From: Hydractinia symbiolongicarpus
Taxonomy: Eukaryota; Cnidaria; Hydrozoa; Anthoathecata; Hydractiniidae
Length of the DNA: 64,000 nt
Assembly (NCBI RefSeq): GCF_029227915.1
Contig: NC_079876.1
Location: 33,091,828 to 33,155,827, forward strand
Direction of reading: 5' to 3'
Shown piece by piece: positions 22,822 to 35,194 of the stretch. The notes beneath the pieces are model-generated. The model made no database searches, was not told the origin of the DNA, and saw nothing but the letters and a program-made list of their open reading frames with translations. Positions within the stretch are counted from its first letter, which is position 1, and every line of letters begins with the position of its first letter. A program made the position numbers and the translations under genes.

Positions 22822-25254
22822 AAAAGCAGTTTAATCGCCGGCAAACGAAAACCTGCGATTTCCCGTAAATCCCGGACTCGGTCCGTATAGTCAAAAGTAT
22901 ACAAAGAAAGTACCCAGGGAGTAAACTCATTTCCAGAACGATTTTTTAAATTATTTTTTCACCACTAAAACGCATAAGACTTGTAGTTTTTAAAAATGTT
23001 TTCATTTTTGATGAAACGCTGAATAAAAGAAGTTTAATCGCCGGCAAACGAAAACCCGCGATTTCCCGTAAATCCCGGCTTGGCCCGTATAGTCAAAAGT
23101 ATACAAAGAAAGTACCCAGGGAGTAAACTCATTTCCCGAACGATTTTTTAAATTATTTTTTCACCACTAAAACGCATGAGACTTGTAGTTTTCAAAAATG
23201 TTTTCATTTTTGATGAGACGCTGAATAAAAGAAGTTTAATCGCCGGGAAACGAAAAACTGCGATTTCCCGTAAATCCCGGACTCGGCCCGTATAGTCAAA
23301 AGTATACAAAGAAAGTACCCAGGGAATAAACTCATTTCCCAAACGATTATTTAAATTATTATTTCACCACTAAAGCCCATGAGACTTGTAGTTTTTAAAA
23401 ATGTTTTCATTTTTGATGAGACGCTGAATAAAAGAAGTTTAATCGCCGGCAAACGAAAACCCGCGATTTCCCGTAAATCCCGGACTCGGCCCGTATAGTC
23501 AAAAGTATACAAGGAAAGTACCCAGTGAGTAAACTCATTTCCCGAAAGAATTTTTAAATTATTTTTTCACCACTAAAACTCATGAGACTTGTAGTATTTA
23601 AAAATATTTTCATTTTTGATGAGACGCTTAATGAAAGAGGTTTAATCGCCGGCAAACGAAATCCCGCGTTTTGCCGTAAATCCGGGGCTTGGCCCGTATA
23701 GTCGAATGTATACAAAGAAAGTACCCAGGGAGTAAACTCATTTCCCGAACGATTTTTTAAATTTTTTTTTCACCACTAAAACGCATAAGACTTGTAGTTT
23801 TCAAAAATGTTTTCATTTTTGATGAAACGCTTAATGAAAGAGGTTTAATCGCCGGAAAACGAAAACCCGCGATTTCATGTAAATCCCAGGCTTGGCCCGT
23901 ATAGTCGAATGTATACAAAGAAAGTATCCTGTGAGTAAACTCGTTTCCAGAACGATTTTTTAAATTATTTTTTCACCACTAAAATGCATAAGACTTGTAG
24001 TTTTTAAAAATGTTTTCATTTTTGATGAAACGCTGAATAAAAGAAGTTTAATCGCCGGCAAACGAAAACCCGCGATTTCCCGTAAATCCCGGCTTGGCCC
24101 GTATAGTCAAAAGTATACAAAGAAAGTACCCAGGGAGTAAACTCATTTCCCGAACGATTTTTTAAATTATTTTTTCACCACTAAAACGCATGAGACTTGT
24201 AGTTTTCAAAAATGTTTTCATTTTTGATGAGACGCTGAATAAAAGAAGTTTAATCGCCGGGAAACGAAAAACTGCGATTTCCCGTAAATCCCGGACTCGG
24301 CCCGTATAGTCAAAAGTATACAAAGAAAGTACCCAGGGAATAAACTCATTTCCCAAACGATTATTTAAATTATTATTTCACCACTAAAGCCCATGAGACT
24401 TGTAGTTTTTAAAAATGTTTTCATTTTTGATGAGACGCTGAATAAAAGAAGTTTAATCGCCGGCAAACGAAAACCCGCGATTTCCCGTAAATCCCGGACT
24501 CGGCCCGTATAGTCAAAAGTATACAAGGAAAGTACCCAGTGAGTAAACTCATTTCCCGAAAGAATTTTTAAATTATTTTTTCACCACTAAAACTCATGAG
24601 ACTTGTAGTATTTAAAAATATTTTCATTTTTGATGAGACGCTTAATGAAAGAGGTTTAATCGCCGGCAAACGAAATCCCGCGTTTTGCCGTAAATCCGGG
24701 GCTTGGCCCGTATAGTCGAATGTATACAAAGAAAGTACCCAGGGAGTAAACTCATTTCCCGAACGATTTTTTAAATTTTTTTTTCACCACTAAAACGCAT
24801 AAGACTTGTAGTTTTCAAAAATGTTTTCATTTTTGATGAAACGCTTAATGAAAGAGGTTTAATCGCCGGAAAACGAAAACCCGCGATTTCATGTAAATCC
24901 CAGGCTTGGCCCGTATAGTCGAATGTATACAAAGAAAGTATCCTGTGAGTAAACTCGTTTCCAGAACGATTTTTTAAATTATTTTTTCACCACTAAAATG
25001 CATAAGACTTGTAGTTTTTAAAAATGTTTTCATTTTTGATGAAACGCTGAATAAAAGAAGTTTAATCGCCGGCAAACGAAAACCCGCGATTTCCCGTAAA
25101 TCCCGGCTTGGCCCGTATAGTCAAAAGTATACAAAGAAAGTACCCAGGGAGTAAACTCATTTCCCGAACGATTTTTTAAATTATTTTTTCACCACTAAAA
25201 CGCATGAGACTTGTAGTTTTCAAAAATGTTTTCATTTTTGATGAGACGCTGAAT
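22822..25254. repeat. Family III unit, 12 monomers (2433 bp)
   Basis: It contains two tandem 5-monomer copies of 1014 bp (about 23101-24114 and 24115-25128). They share rare variants such as AGGGAATAAAC, CCCGAAAGAA, AAAACTCATGAG and TTTCATGTAAAT. A related but more diverged set precedes them from about 22.1 kb. Confidence 0.88.
23101..25128. repeat. Tandem pair of 5-monomer repeats (2 x 1014 bp)
   Basis: Sampled diagnostic positions agree between the two halves, including several private changes, and no difference was noticed. The unit is 1014 and not 1015 bp because one monomer carries the one-base-shorter CCCGGCTTGG variant. Confidence 0.9.
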
Positions 25255-28094
25255 AAAAGCAGTTTAATCGCCGGCAAACGAAAACCTGCGATTTCCCGTA
25301 AATCCCGGACTCGGTCCGTATAGTCAAAAGTATACAAAGAAAGTACCCAGGGAGTAAACTCATTTCCAGAACGATTTTTTAAATTATTTTTTCACCACTA
25401 AAACGCATGAGACTTGTAGTTTTCAAAAATGTTTTTATTTTTGATGAGACGCTGAATAAAAGAAGTTTAATCGCCGGGAAACGAAAACCTGCGATTTCCC
25501 GTAAATCCTGGACTCGGCCCGTATAGTCAAAAGTATACAAAGAAAGTACCCAGGGAGTAAACTCATTTCCCAAACGATTATTTAAATTATTATTTCACCA
25601 CTAAAGCCCATGAGACTTGTAGTTTTTAAAAATGTTTTCATTTTTGATGAGACGCTGAATAAAAGAAGTTTAATCGGCGGCAAACGAAAACCCGCGATTT
25701 CCCGTAAATCCCGGACTCGGCCCGTATAGTCAAAAGTATACAAGGAAAGTACCCAGTGAGTAAACTCATTTCCAGAACGAATTTTTAAATTATTTTTTCA
25801 CCACTAAAACGCATGAGACTTGTAGTTTTCAGAAATGTTTTCATTTTTGATGAGACGCTTGATGAAAGTGGTTTACTCGCCGGCAAACGAAAACCTGCGA
25901 TTTCCCGTAAATCACGGGCTTGGCCCGTATAGTCGAATGTATACAAAGAAAGTACCATGTGAGTAAACTCATTTCCAAAACGATTTTTTAAATTATCTTT
26001 TCACCACTAAAACGCTTGAGACTTGTAGTTTTCAAAAATGTTTTCATTTTTGATGAGACGCTGAATAAAAGAAGTTTAATCGCCGGGAAACGAAAACCTG
26101 CGATTTCCCGTAAATCCCGGACTCGGCCCGTATAGTCAAAAGTATACAAAGAAAGTACCCAGGGAGTAAATTCATTTCCCAAACGATTATTTAAATTATT
26201 ATTTCACCACTAAAGCCCATGAGACTTGTAGTTCTTAAAAATGTTTTCATTTTTGATGAGACGCTGAATAAAAGAAGTTTAATCGCCGGCAAACGAAAAC
26301 CCGCGATTTCCCGTAAATCCTGGACTCGGCCCGTATAGTCAAAAGTATACAAAGAAAGTACCCAGGGAGTAAATTCATTTCCCAAACGATTATTTAAATT
26401 TTTATTTCACCACTAAAGCCCATGAGACTTGTAGTTTTTAAAAATGTTTTCATTTTTGATGAGACGCTGAATAAAAGAAGTTTAATCGCCGGCAAACGAA
26501 AACCCGCGATTTCCCGTAAATCCTGGACTCGGCCCGTATAGTCAAAAGTATACAAGGAAAGTACCCAGTGAGTAAACTCATTTCCCGAACGAATTTTTAA
26601 ATTATTTTTTCACCACTAAAACGCATGAGACTTGTAGTTTTCAGAAATGTTTTCATTTTTGATGAGACGCTTAATGAAAGTGGTTTACTCGCCGGCAAAC
26701 GAAAACCCGCGATTTCCCGTAAATCACGGGCTTGGCCCGTATAGTCGAATGTATAAAAAGAAAGTACCATGTGAGTAAACTCATTTCCAAAACGATTTTT
26801 TAAATTATCTTTTCACCAATAAAACGCTTGAGACTTGTAGTTTTCAAAAATGTTTTCATTTTTGATGAGACGCTGAATAAAAGAAGTTTAATCGCCGGCA
26901 AACGAAAACCCGCCATTTCCCGTAAACCCCGGACTCGGCCCGCATAGTCAAAAGTATACAAAGAAAGTACCCAGGGAGTGAACTCATTTCCCGAACGAGT
27001 TTTTAAATTATTTTTTCACCACTAAAACGCATGAGACTTGAAGTTTTCAAAAATGTTTTCATTTTTGATAAGACGCTGAATAAAAGAAGTTTAATCGCGG
27101 GCAAACGAAAACCTGCGATTTCCAGTAAATCCCGGACTCGGCCGGTATAGTCAAAAGTATACAAGGAAAGTACCCAGTGAGTAAACTCATTTCCCGAACG
27201 AATTTTTAAATTATTTTTTCACCACTAAAACGCATGAGACTTGTAGTTTTCAGAAATGTTTTCATTTTTGATGAGACGCTTAATGAAAGTGGTTTACTCG
27301 CCGGCAAACGAAAACCCGCGATTTCCCGTAAATCACGGGCTTGGCCCGTATAGTCGAATGTATAAAAAGAAAGTACCATGTGAGTAAACTCATTTCCAAA
27401 ACGAATTTTTAAATTATCTTTTCACCACTAAAACGCTTGAGACTTGTAGTTTTCAAAAATGTTTTCATTTTTGATGAAACGCTTAATGAAAGAGGTTTAA
27501 TCGCCGGAAAACGAAAACCCGCGATTTCATGTAAATCCCAGGCTTGGCCCGTATAGTCGAATGTATACAAAGAAAGTATCCTGTGAGTAAACTCGTTTCC
27601 AGAACGATTTTTTAAATTATTTTTTCACCACTAAAACGCTTGAGACTTGTATTTTCAAAAATGTTTTCATTTTTGATGAAACGCTTAATGAAAGAGGTTT
27701 AATCGCCGGAAAACGAAAACCCGCGATTTCATGTAAATCCCAGGCTTGGCCCGTATAGTCGAATGTATACAAAGAAAGTATCCTGTGAGTAAACTCGTTT
27801 CCAGAACGATTTTTCAAATTATTTTTTCACCACTAAAATGCATAAGACTTGTAGTTTTTAAAAATGTTTTCATTTTTGATGAAACGCTGAATAAAAGAAG
27901 TTTAATCGCCGGCAAACGAAAACCCGCGATTTCCCGTAAATCCCGGCTTGGCCCGTATAGTCAAAAGTATACAAAGAAATTACCCAGGAAGTAAACTCAT
28001 TTCCGGAACGATTTTTTAAATTATTTTTTCACCACTAAAACGCATGAGACTTGTAGTTTTCAAAAATGTTTTCATTTTTGATGAGACGCTGAAT
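25255..28094. repeat. Family III unit, 14 monomers (2840 bp)
   Basis: The first eight monomers match the next unit class by class. Then come extra monomers, including one with CTTGAAG, GATAAGACG and GCGGGC (near 27000) and a second GTGGTTTACTCGCC / CGCTTGAG pair. The unit ends with the one-base-deleted CTTGTATTTTC monomer and a TGCATAAG monomer. Confidence 0.87.
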
Positions 28095-31000
28095 AAAAGC
28101 AGTTTAATCGCCGGCAAACGAAAACCTGCGATTTCCCGTAAATCCCGGACTCGGTCCGTATAGTCAAAAGTATACAAAGAAAGTACCCAGGGAGTAAACT
28201 CATTTCCAGAACGATTTTTTAAATTATTTTTTCACCACTAAAACGCATGAGACTTGTAGTTTTCAAAAATGTTTTCATTTTTGATGAGACGCTGAATAAA
28301 AGAAGTTTAATCGCCGGGAAACGAAAACCTGCGATTTCCCGTAAATCCCGGACTCGGCCCGTATAGTCAAAAGTATACAAAGAAAGTACCCAGGGAGTAA
28401 ACTCATTTCCCAAACGATTATTTAAATTATTATTTCACCACTAAAGCCCATGAGACTTGCAGTTTTTAAAAATGTTTTCATTTTTGATGAGACGCTGAAT
28501 AAAAGAAGTTTAATCGGCGGCAAACGAAAACCCGCGATTTCCCGTAAATCCCGGACTCGGCCCGTATAGTCAAAAGTATACAAGGAAAGTACCCAGTGAG
28601 TAAACTCATTTCCAGAACGAATTTTTAAATTATTTTTTCACCACTAAAACGCATGAGACTTGTAGTTTTCAGAAATGTTTTCATTTTTGATGAGACGCTT
28701 AATGAAAGTGGTTTACTCGCCGGCAAACGAAAACCCGCGATTTCCCGTAAATCACGGGCTTGGCCCGTATAGTCGAAGTTATACAAAGAAAGTACCATGT
28801 GAGTAAACTCATTTCCAAAACGATTTTTTAAATTATCTTTTCACCACTAAAACGCTTGAGACTTGTAGTTTTCAAAAATGTTTTCATTTTTGATGAGACG
28901 CTGAATAAAAGAAGTTTAATCGCCGGGAAACGAAAACCTGCGATTTCCCGTAAATCCCGGACTCGGCCCGTATAGTCAAAAGTATACAAAGAAAGTACCC
29001 AGGGAGTAAATTCATTTCCCAAACGATTATTTAAATTATTATTTCACCACTAAAGCCCATGAGACTTGTAGTTTTTAAAAATGTTTTCATTTTTGATGAG
29101 ACGCTGAATAAAAGAAGTTTAATCGCCGGCAAACGAAAACCCGCGATTTCCCGTAAATCCTGGACTCGGCCCGTATAGTCAAAAGTATACAAAGAAAGTA
29201 CCCAGGGAGTAAATTCATTTCCCAAACGATTATTTAAATTATTATTTCACCACTAAAGCCCATGAGACTTGTAGTTTTTAAAAATGTTTTCATTTTTGAT
29301 GAGACGCTGAATAAAAGAAGTTTAATCGCCGGCAAACGAAAACCCGCGATTTCCCGTAAATCCTGGACTCGGCCCGTATAGTCAAAAGTATACAAGGAAA
29401 GTGCCCAGTGAGTAAACTCATTTCCCGAACGAATTTTTAAATTATTTTTTCACCACTAAAACGCATGAGACTTGTAGTTTTCAGAAATGTTTTCATTTTT
29501 GATGAGACGCTTAATGAAAGTGGTTTACTCGCCGGCAAACGAAAACCCGCGATTTCCCGTAAATCACGGGCTTGGCCCGTATAGTCGAATGTATAAAAAG
29601 AAAGTACCATGTGAGTAAACTCATTTCCAAAACGATTTTTTAAATTATTTTTTCACCACTAAAACGCTTGAGACTTGTATTTTCAAAAATGTTTTCATTT
29701 TTGATGAAACGCTTAATGAAAGAGGTTTAATCGCCGGAAAACGAAAACCCGCGATTTCATGTAAATCCCAGGCTTGGCCCGTATAGTCGAATGTATACAA
29801 AGAAAGTATCCTGTGAGTAAACTCGTTTCCAGAACGATTTTTCAAATTATTTTTTCACCACTAAAATGCATAAGACTTGTAGTTTTTAAAAATGTTTTCA
29901 TTTTTGATGAAACGCTGAATAAAAGAAGTTTAATCGCCGGCAAACGAAAACCCGCGATTTCCCGTAAATCCCGGCTTGGCCCGTATAGTCAAAAGTATAC
30001 AAAGAAATTACCCAGGAAGTAAACTCATTTCCGGAACGATTTTTTAAATTATTTTTTCACCACTAAAACGCATGAGACTTGTAGTTTTCAAAAATGTTTT
30101 CATTTTTGATGAGACGCTGAATAAAAGCAGTTTAATCGCCGGCAAACGAAAACCTGCGATTTCCCGTAAATCCCGGACTCGGTCCGTATAGTCAAAAGTA
30201 TACAAAGAAAGTACCCAGGGAGTAAACTCATTTCCAGAACGATTTTTTAAATTATTTTTTCACCACTAAAACGCATGAGACTTGTAGTTTTCAAAAATGT
30301 TTTCATTTTTGATGAGACGCTGAATAAAAGAAGTTTAATCGCCGGGAAACGAAAACCTGCGATTTCCCGTAAATCCCGGACTCGGCCCGTATAGTCAAAA
30401 GTATACAAAGAAAGTACCCAGGGAGTAAACTCATTTCCCAAACGATTATTTAAATTATTATTTCACCACTAAAGCCCATGAGACTTGTAGTTTTTAAAAA
30501 TGTTTTCATTTTTGATGAGACGCTGAATAAAAGAAGTTTAATCGGCGGCAAACGAAAACCCGCGATTTCCCGTAAATCCCGGACTCGGCCCGTATAGTCA
30601 AAAGTATACAAGGAAAGTACCCAGTGAGTAAACTCATTTCCAGAACGAATTTTTAAATTATTTTTTCACCACTAAAACGCATGAGACTTGTAGTTTTCAG
30701 AAATGTTTTCATTTTTGATGAGACGCTTAATGAAAGTGGTTTACTCGCCGGCAAACGAAAACCCGCGATTTCCCGTAAATCACGGGCTTGGCCCGTATAG
30801 TCGAAGTTATACAAAGAAAGTACCATGTGAGTAAACTCATTTCCAAAACGATTTTTTAAATTATCTTTTCACCACTAAAACGCTTGAGACTTGTAGTTTT
30901 CAAAAATGTTTTCATTTTTGATGAGACGCTGAATAAAAGAAGTTTAATCGCCGGGAAACGAAAACCTGCGATTTCCCGTAAATCCCGGACTCGGCCCGTA

Positions 31001-31675
31001 TAGTCAAAAGTATACAAAGAAAGTACCCAGGGAGTAAATTCATTTCCCAAACGATTATTTAAATTATTATTTCACCACTAAAGCCCATGAGACTTGTAGT
31101 TTTTAAAAATGTTTTCATTTTTGATGAGACGCTGAATAAAAGAAGTTTAATCGCCGGCAAACGAAAACCCGCGATTTCCCGTAAATCCTGGACTCGGCCC
31201 GTATAGTCAAAAGTATACAAAGAAAGTACCCAGGGAGTAAATTCATTTCCCAAACGATTATTTAAATTATTATTTCACCACTAAAGCCCATGAGACTTGT
31301 AGTTTTTAAAAATGTTTTCATTTTTGATGAGACGCTGAATAAAAGAAGTTTAATCGCCGGCAAACGAAAACCCGCGATTTCCCGTAAATCATGGACTCGG
31401 CCCGTATAGTCAAAAGTATACAAGGAAAGTGCCCAGTGAGTAAACTCATTTCCCGAACGAATTTTTAAATTATTTTTTCACCACTAAAACGCATGAGACT
31501 TGTAGTTTTCAGAAATGTTTTCATTTTTGATGAGACGCTTAATGAAAGTGGTTTACTCGCCGGCAAACGAAAACCCGCGATTTCCCGTAAATCACGGGCT
31601 TGGCCCGTATAGTCGAATGTATAAAAAGAAAGTACCATGTGAGTAAACTCATTTCCAAAACGATTTTTTAAATTA
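27603..31675. repeat. Tandem duplication of 2028 bp (10 monomers)
   Basis: Markers at 27617, 28219, 28828 and 29031 all recur exactly 2028 bp later. The one-base deletion CTTGTATTTTC is at 27650 and 29678. The second member ends near 31675, where the T/A-rich block changes to TTATCTTTTC. Private differences are few (for example TCATGGAC near 31390 against TCCTGGAC). Confidence 0.92.
28095..30122. repeat. Family III unit, 10 monomers (2028 bp)
   Basis: In order: AAAAGCAG; GCCGGGAAACG; AAAGCCC with GGCGGC; GTGGTTTACTCG; CGCTTGAG with GGGAAACG; two AAAGCCC monomers with ATCCTGGACTC; GTGGTTTACTCG; CGCTTGAG with CTTGTATTTTC; and TGCATAAG. The length is 2030 minus 2, explained by two one-base-shorter variants in the unit. 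Confidence 0.9.
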
Positions 31676-32152
31676 TCTTTTCACCACTAAAACGCTTGAG
31701 ACTTGTAGTTTTCAGAAATGTTTTCATTTTTGATGAGACGCTGAATAAAATAAGTTTAATCGCCGGCAAACGAAAACCCGCCATTTCCCGTAAACCCCGG
31801 ACTCGGCCTGCATAGTCAAAAGTATACAAAGAAAGTACCCAGGGAGTAAACTCATTTCCCGAACGATTTTTTAAATTATTTTTTCACCACTAAAACGCAT
31901 GAGACTTGTAGTTTTTAAAAATGTTTTCATTTTTGATAAGACGCTGAATAAAAGAAGTTTAATCGCGGGCAAACGAAAACCTGCGATTTCCAGTAAATCC
32001 CGGACTCGGCCGGTATAGTCAAAAGTATACAAAGAAAGTACCCAGGGTGTAAACTCATTTCCCGAACGATTTTTTAAATTATTATTTCACCACTAAAGCC
32101 CATGAGACTTGTAGTATTTAAAAATATTTTCATTTTTGATGAGACGCTGAAT
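30123..32152. repeat. Family III unit, 10 monomers (2030 bp)
   Basis: It is identical in class order to the previous unit for about 1.55 kb. It then replaces the last two monomers with a CGCTTGAG / CCTGCATAG monomer and a GATAAGACG / GCGGGC monomer. The next marker monomer is itself hybrid, with AAAGCCC and GTAGTATTTAAAA upstream of AAAAGCAG. Confidence 0.87.
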
Positions 32153-32810
32153 AAAAGCAGTTTAATCGCCGGCAAACGAAAACCTGCGATTTCCCGTAAA
32201 TCCCGGACTCGGTCTGTATAGTCAAAAGTATACAAAGAAAGTACCCAGGGAGTAAACTCATTTCCAGAACGATTTTTTAAATTATTTTTTCACCACTAAA
32301 ACGCATGAGACTTGTAGTTTTCAAAAATGTTTTCATTTTTGATGAGACGCTGAATAAAAGAAGTTTAATCGCCGGGAAACGAAAAACTGCGATTTCCCGT
32401 AAATCTCGGACTCGGCCCGTATAGTCAAAATTATACAAAGAAAGTACCCAGGGAGTAAACTCATTTCCCAAACGATTATTTAAATTATTATTTCACCACT
32501 AAAGCCCATGAGACTTGTAGTTTTTAAAAATGTTTTCATTTTTGATGAGACGCTGAATAAAAGAAGTTTAATCGGCGGCAAACGAAAACCCGCGATTTCC
32601 CCTAAATCCCGGACTCGGCCCGTATAGTCAAAAGTACACAAGGAAAGTACCCAGTGAGTAAACTCATTTCCCTAACGAATTTTTAAATTATTTTTTCACC
32701 ACTAAAACGCATGAGACTTGTAGTTTTCAGAAATGTTTTCATTTTTGATGAGACGCTTAATGAAAGTGGTTTACTCGCCGGCAAACGAAAACCCGCGATT
32801 TCCCGTAAAT

Positions 32811-32827
32811 CACGGGCTTGGCCCGTG
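32811..32827. other. GC-rich 7-bp hairpin, second copy
   Basis: Same CACGGGC-TTG-GCCCGTG element with the GTGTAG variant as at the left edge of the window. It lies in the monomer just before the 32.84 kb island. The surrounding monomer closely matches bases 1-180, which supports assigning the left edge to family III. Confidence 0.75.
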
Positions 32828-32839
32828 TAGTCGAATGTA

Positions 32840-33470
32840 TACAAAGAAAGTACCCTGTGAGTAAACTCATTTCCAAAACGATTTTTTAAATTATCTTTTC
32901 ACCACTAAAACGCATGAAACTTGTAGTTTTCAAAAATGTTTTCATTTTTGATGAGACGCTGAATAAAAGAAGTTTAATCGCCGGCAAACGAAAACCCGCC
33001 ATTTCCCGTAAACTCCGGACTCGACCGGTATAGTCAAAAGTATACAAAGAAAGTACCCAGGGAGTAAACTCATCTCCTGAACGATTTTTTATATTATTTT
33101 TTTACCACTAAACGCATGAGACTTGTAGTTTTCAAAAATATTTTCATATTTGATGGGACGCTGAATAGAAGAAGTTTAATCGCCGGCAAACGAAAATCCG
33201 AGATTTCCCGTAAATCCCGGACTCGGCCCGTATAATCAAAAGTATAAAAAGAAAGTACCCAGGGAGTAAACTCATTTCCCGAACGATTTTTTAAATTATT
33301 TTTTCACCACTAAAACGCATGAGACTTGTAGTATTTAAAAATATTTTCATTTTTGATGAGACGCTTAATGAAAGAGGTTTAATCGCCGGCAAACGAAATC
33401 CCGCGTTTTGCCGTAAATCCGGGGCTTAGCCCGTATAGTCGAATGTATACAAAGAAGGTACCCAAGAAGT
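32840..33470. repeat. Island of transition-type monomers inside family III
   Basis: Three monomers match 20460-21090 at an offset of 12377 bp (61 monomers). The shared rare features are CATGAAACTTG, CTCCTGAACG, the T-run CACTAAACG monomer with GAATAGAAG, GTATAAAAAG and AAATCCCGCGTTTTGCCG. Ordinary family III monomers resume from about 33480. Confidence 0.87.
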
Positions 33471-33977
33471 AAACTCATTTCCAAAACGATTTTTTAAATT
33501 ATCTTTTCACCACTAAAACGCTTGAGACTTGTAGTTTTCAAAAATGTTTTCATTTTTGATGAGACGCTGAATAAAAGAAGTTTAATCGCCGGCAAACGAA
33601 AACCCGCCATTTCCCGTAAACCCCGGACTCGCCCGCATAGTCAAAAGTATACAAAGAAAGTACCCAGGGAGTAAACTCATTTCCCGAACGATTTTTTAAA
33701 TTATTTTTTCACCACTAAAACGCATGAGACTTGTAGTTTTCAAAAATGTTTTCATTTTTGATGAGACGCTGAATAAAAGGATTTTAATCGCGGGCAAACG
33801 AAAACCTGCGATTTCCAGTAAATCCCGGACTCGGCCGGTATAGTCAAAAGTATACAAAGAAAGTACCCAGGGTGTAAACTCATTTCCCGAACGATTTTTT
33901 AAATTATTATTTCACCACTAAAGCCCATGAGACTTGTAGTATTTAAAAATATTTTCATTTTTGATGAGACGCTGAAT

Positions 33978-35194
33978 AAAAGCAGTTTAATCGCCGGCAA
34001 ACGAAAACCTGCGATTTCCCGTAAATCCCGGACTCGGTCCGTATAGTCAAAAGTATACAAAGAAAGTACCCAGGGAGTAAACTCATTTCCAGAACGATTT
34101 TTTAAATTATTTTTTCACCACTAAAACGCATGAGACTTGTAGTTTTCAAAAATGTTTTCATTTTTGATGAGACGCTGAATAAAAGAAGTTTAATCGCCGG
34201 GAAACGAAAAACTGCGATTTTCCGTAAATCCCGGACTCGGCCCGTATAGTCAAAAGTATACAAAGAAAGTACCCAGGGAGTAAACTCATTTCCCAAACGA
34301 TTATTTAAATTATTATTTCACCACTAAAGCCCATGAGACTTGTAGTTTTTAAAAATGTTTTCATTTTTGATGAGACGCTGAATAAAAGAAGTTTAATCGC
34401 CGGCAAACGAAAACCCGCGATTTCCCGTAAATCCCGGACTCGGCCCGTATAGTCAAAAGTATACAAGGAAAGTACCCAGTGAGTAAACTCATTTCCCGAA
34501 CGAATTTTTAAATTATTTTTTCACCACTAAAACGCATGAGACTTGTAGTATTTAAAAATATTTTCATTTTTGATGAGACGCTTAATGAAAGAGGTTTAAT
34601 CGCCGGCAAACGAAATCCAGCGTTTTGCCGTAAATCCGGGGCTTGGCCCGTATAGTCGAATGTATACAAAGAAAGTACCCAGGGAGTAAACTCATTTCCC
34701 GAACGATTTTTTAAATTTTTTTTTCACCACTAAAACGCATAAGACTTGTAGTTTTCAAAAATGTTTTCATTTTTGATGAGACGCTTAATGAAAGAGGTTT
34801 AATTGCCGGAAAACGAAAACCCGCGATTTCACGTAAATCCCAGGCTTGGCCCGTATATTCGAATGTATACAAAGAAAGTATCCTGTGAGTAAACTCGTTT
34901 CCAGAACGATTTTTTAAATTATTTTTTCACCACTAAAATGCATAAGACTTGTAGTTTTTAAAATTTTTTTCATTTTTGATGAAACGCCGAATAAAAGAAG
35001 TTTAATCGCCGGCAAACGAAAACCCGCGATTTCCCGTAAATCCCGGCTTGGCCCGTATAGTCAAAAGTATACAAAGAAAGTACCCAGGGAGTAAACTCAT
35101 TTCCCGAACGATTTTTTAAATTATTTTTTCACCACTAAAACGCATGAGACTTGTAGTTTTCAAAAATGTTTTCATTTTTGATGAGACGCTGAAT
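33978..35194. repeat. Family III unit, 6 monomers (1217 bp)
   Basis: Class order is AAAAGCAG, GGGAAACG with AAACTGCG, AAAGCCC, a type B monomer with GTTTTGCCG, a CCGGAAAACG type B monomer and TGCATAAG. It matches the 22.8-25.2 kb unit minus one 5-monomer copy. Confidence 0.86.

Larger units (their letters stand above)
32153..33977. repeat. Family III unit, 9 monomers (1825 bp), with an island
   Basis: The marker carries GGTCTG instead of GGTCCG. The unit includes three monomers of 20.5-21.1 kb type at about 32840-33470, annotated separately, and ends with GCGGGC and AAAGCCC / GTAGTATTT monomers. Confidence 0.86.

Noticed and set aside
27746-27994. 82-residue plus-strand open frame, repeated identically at 29774-30022
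   Set aside because: It exists because one monomer has GATTTTTCAAATT in place of GATTTTTTAAATT, which removes a stop, and it is duplicated with the 2028-bp unit. No gene features.
28219-28413. Recurrent 64-residue minus-strand open frame, near-identical in dozens of places
   Set aside because: It is the translation of one monomer. The 203-bp period shifts frame each time, and the frame is stopped by the T/A-rich block (TTTAAA). It appears at monomer spacing with no start context, no codon signature and no independent conservation.
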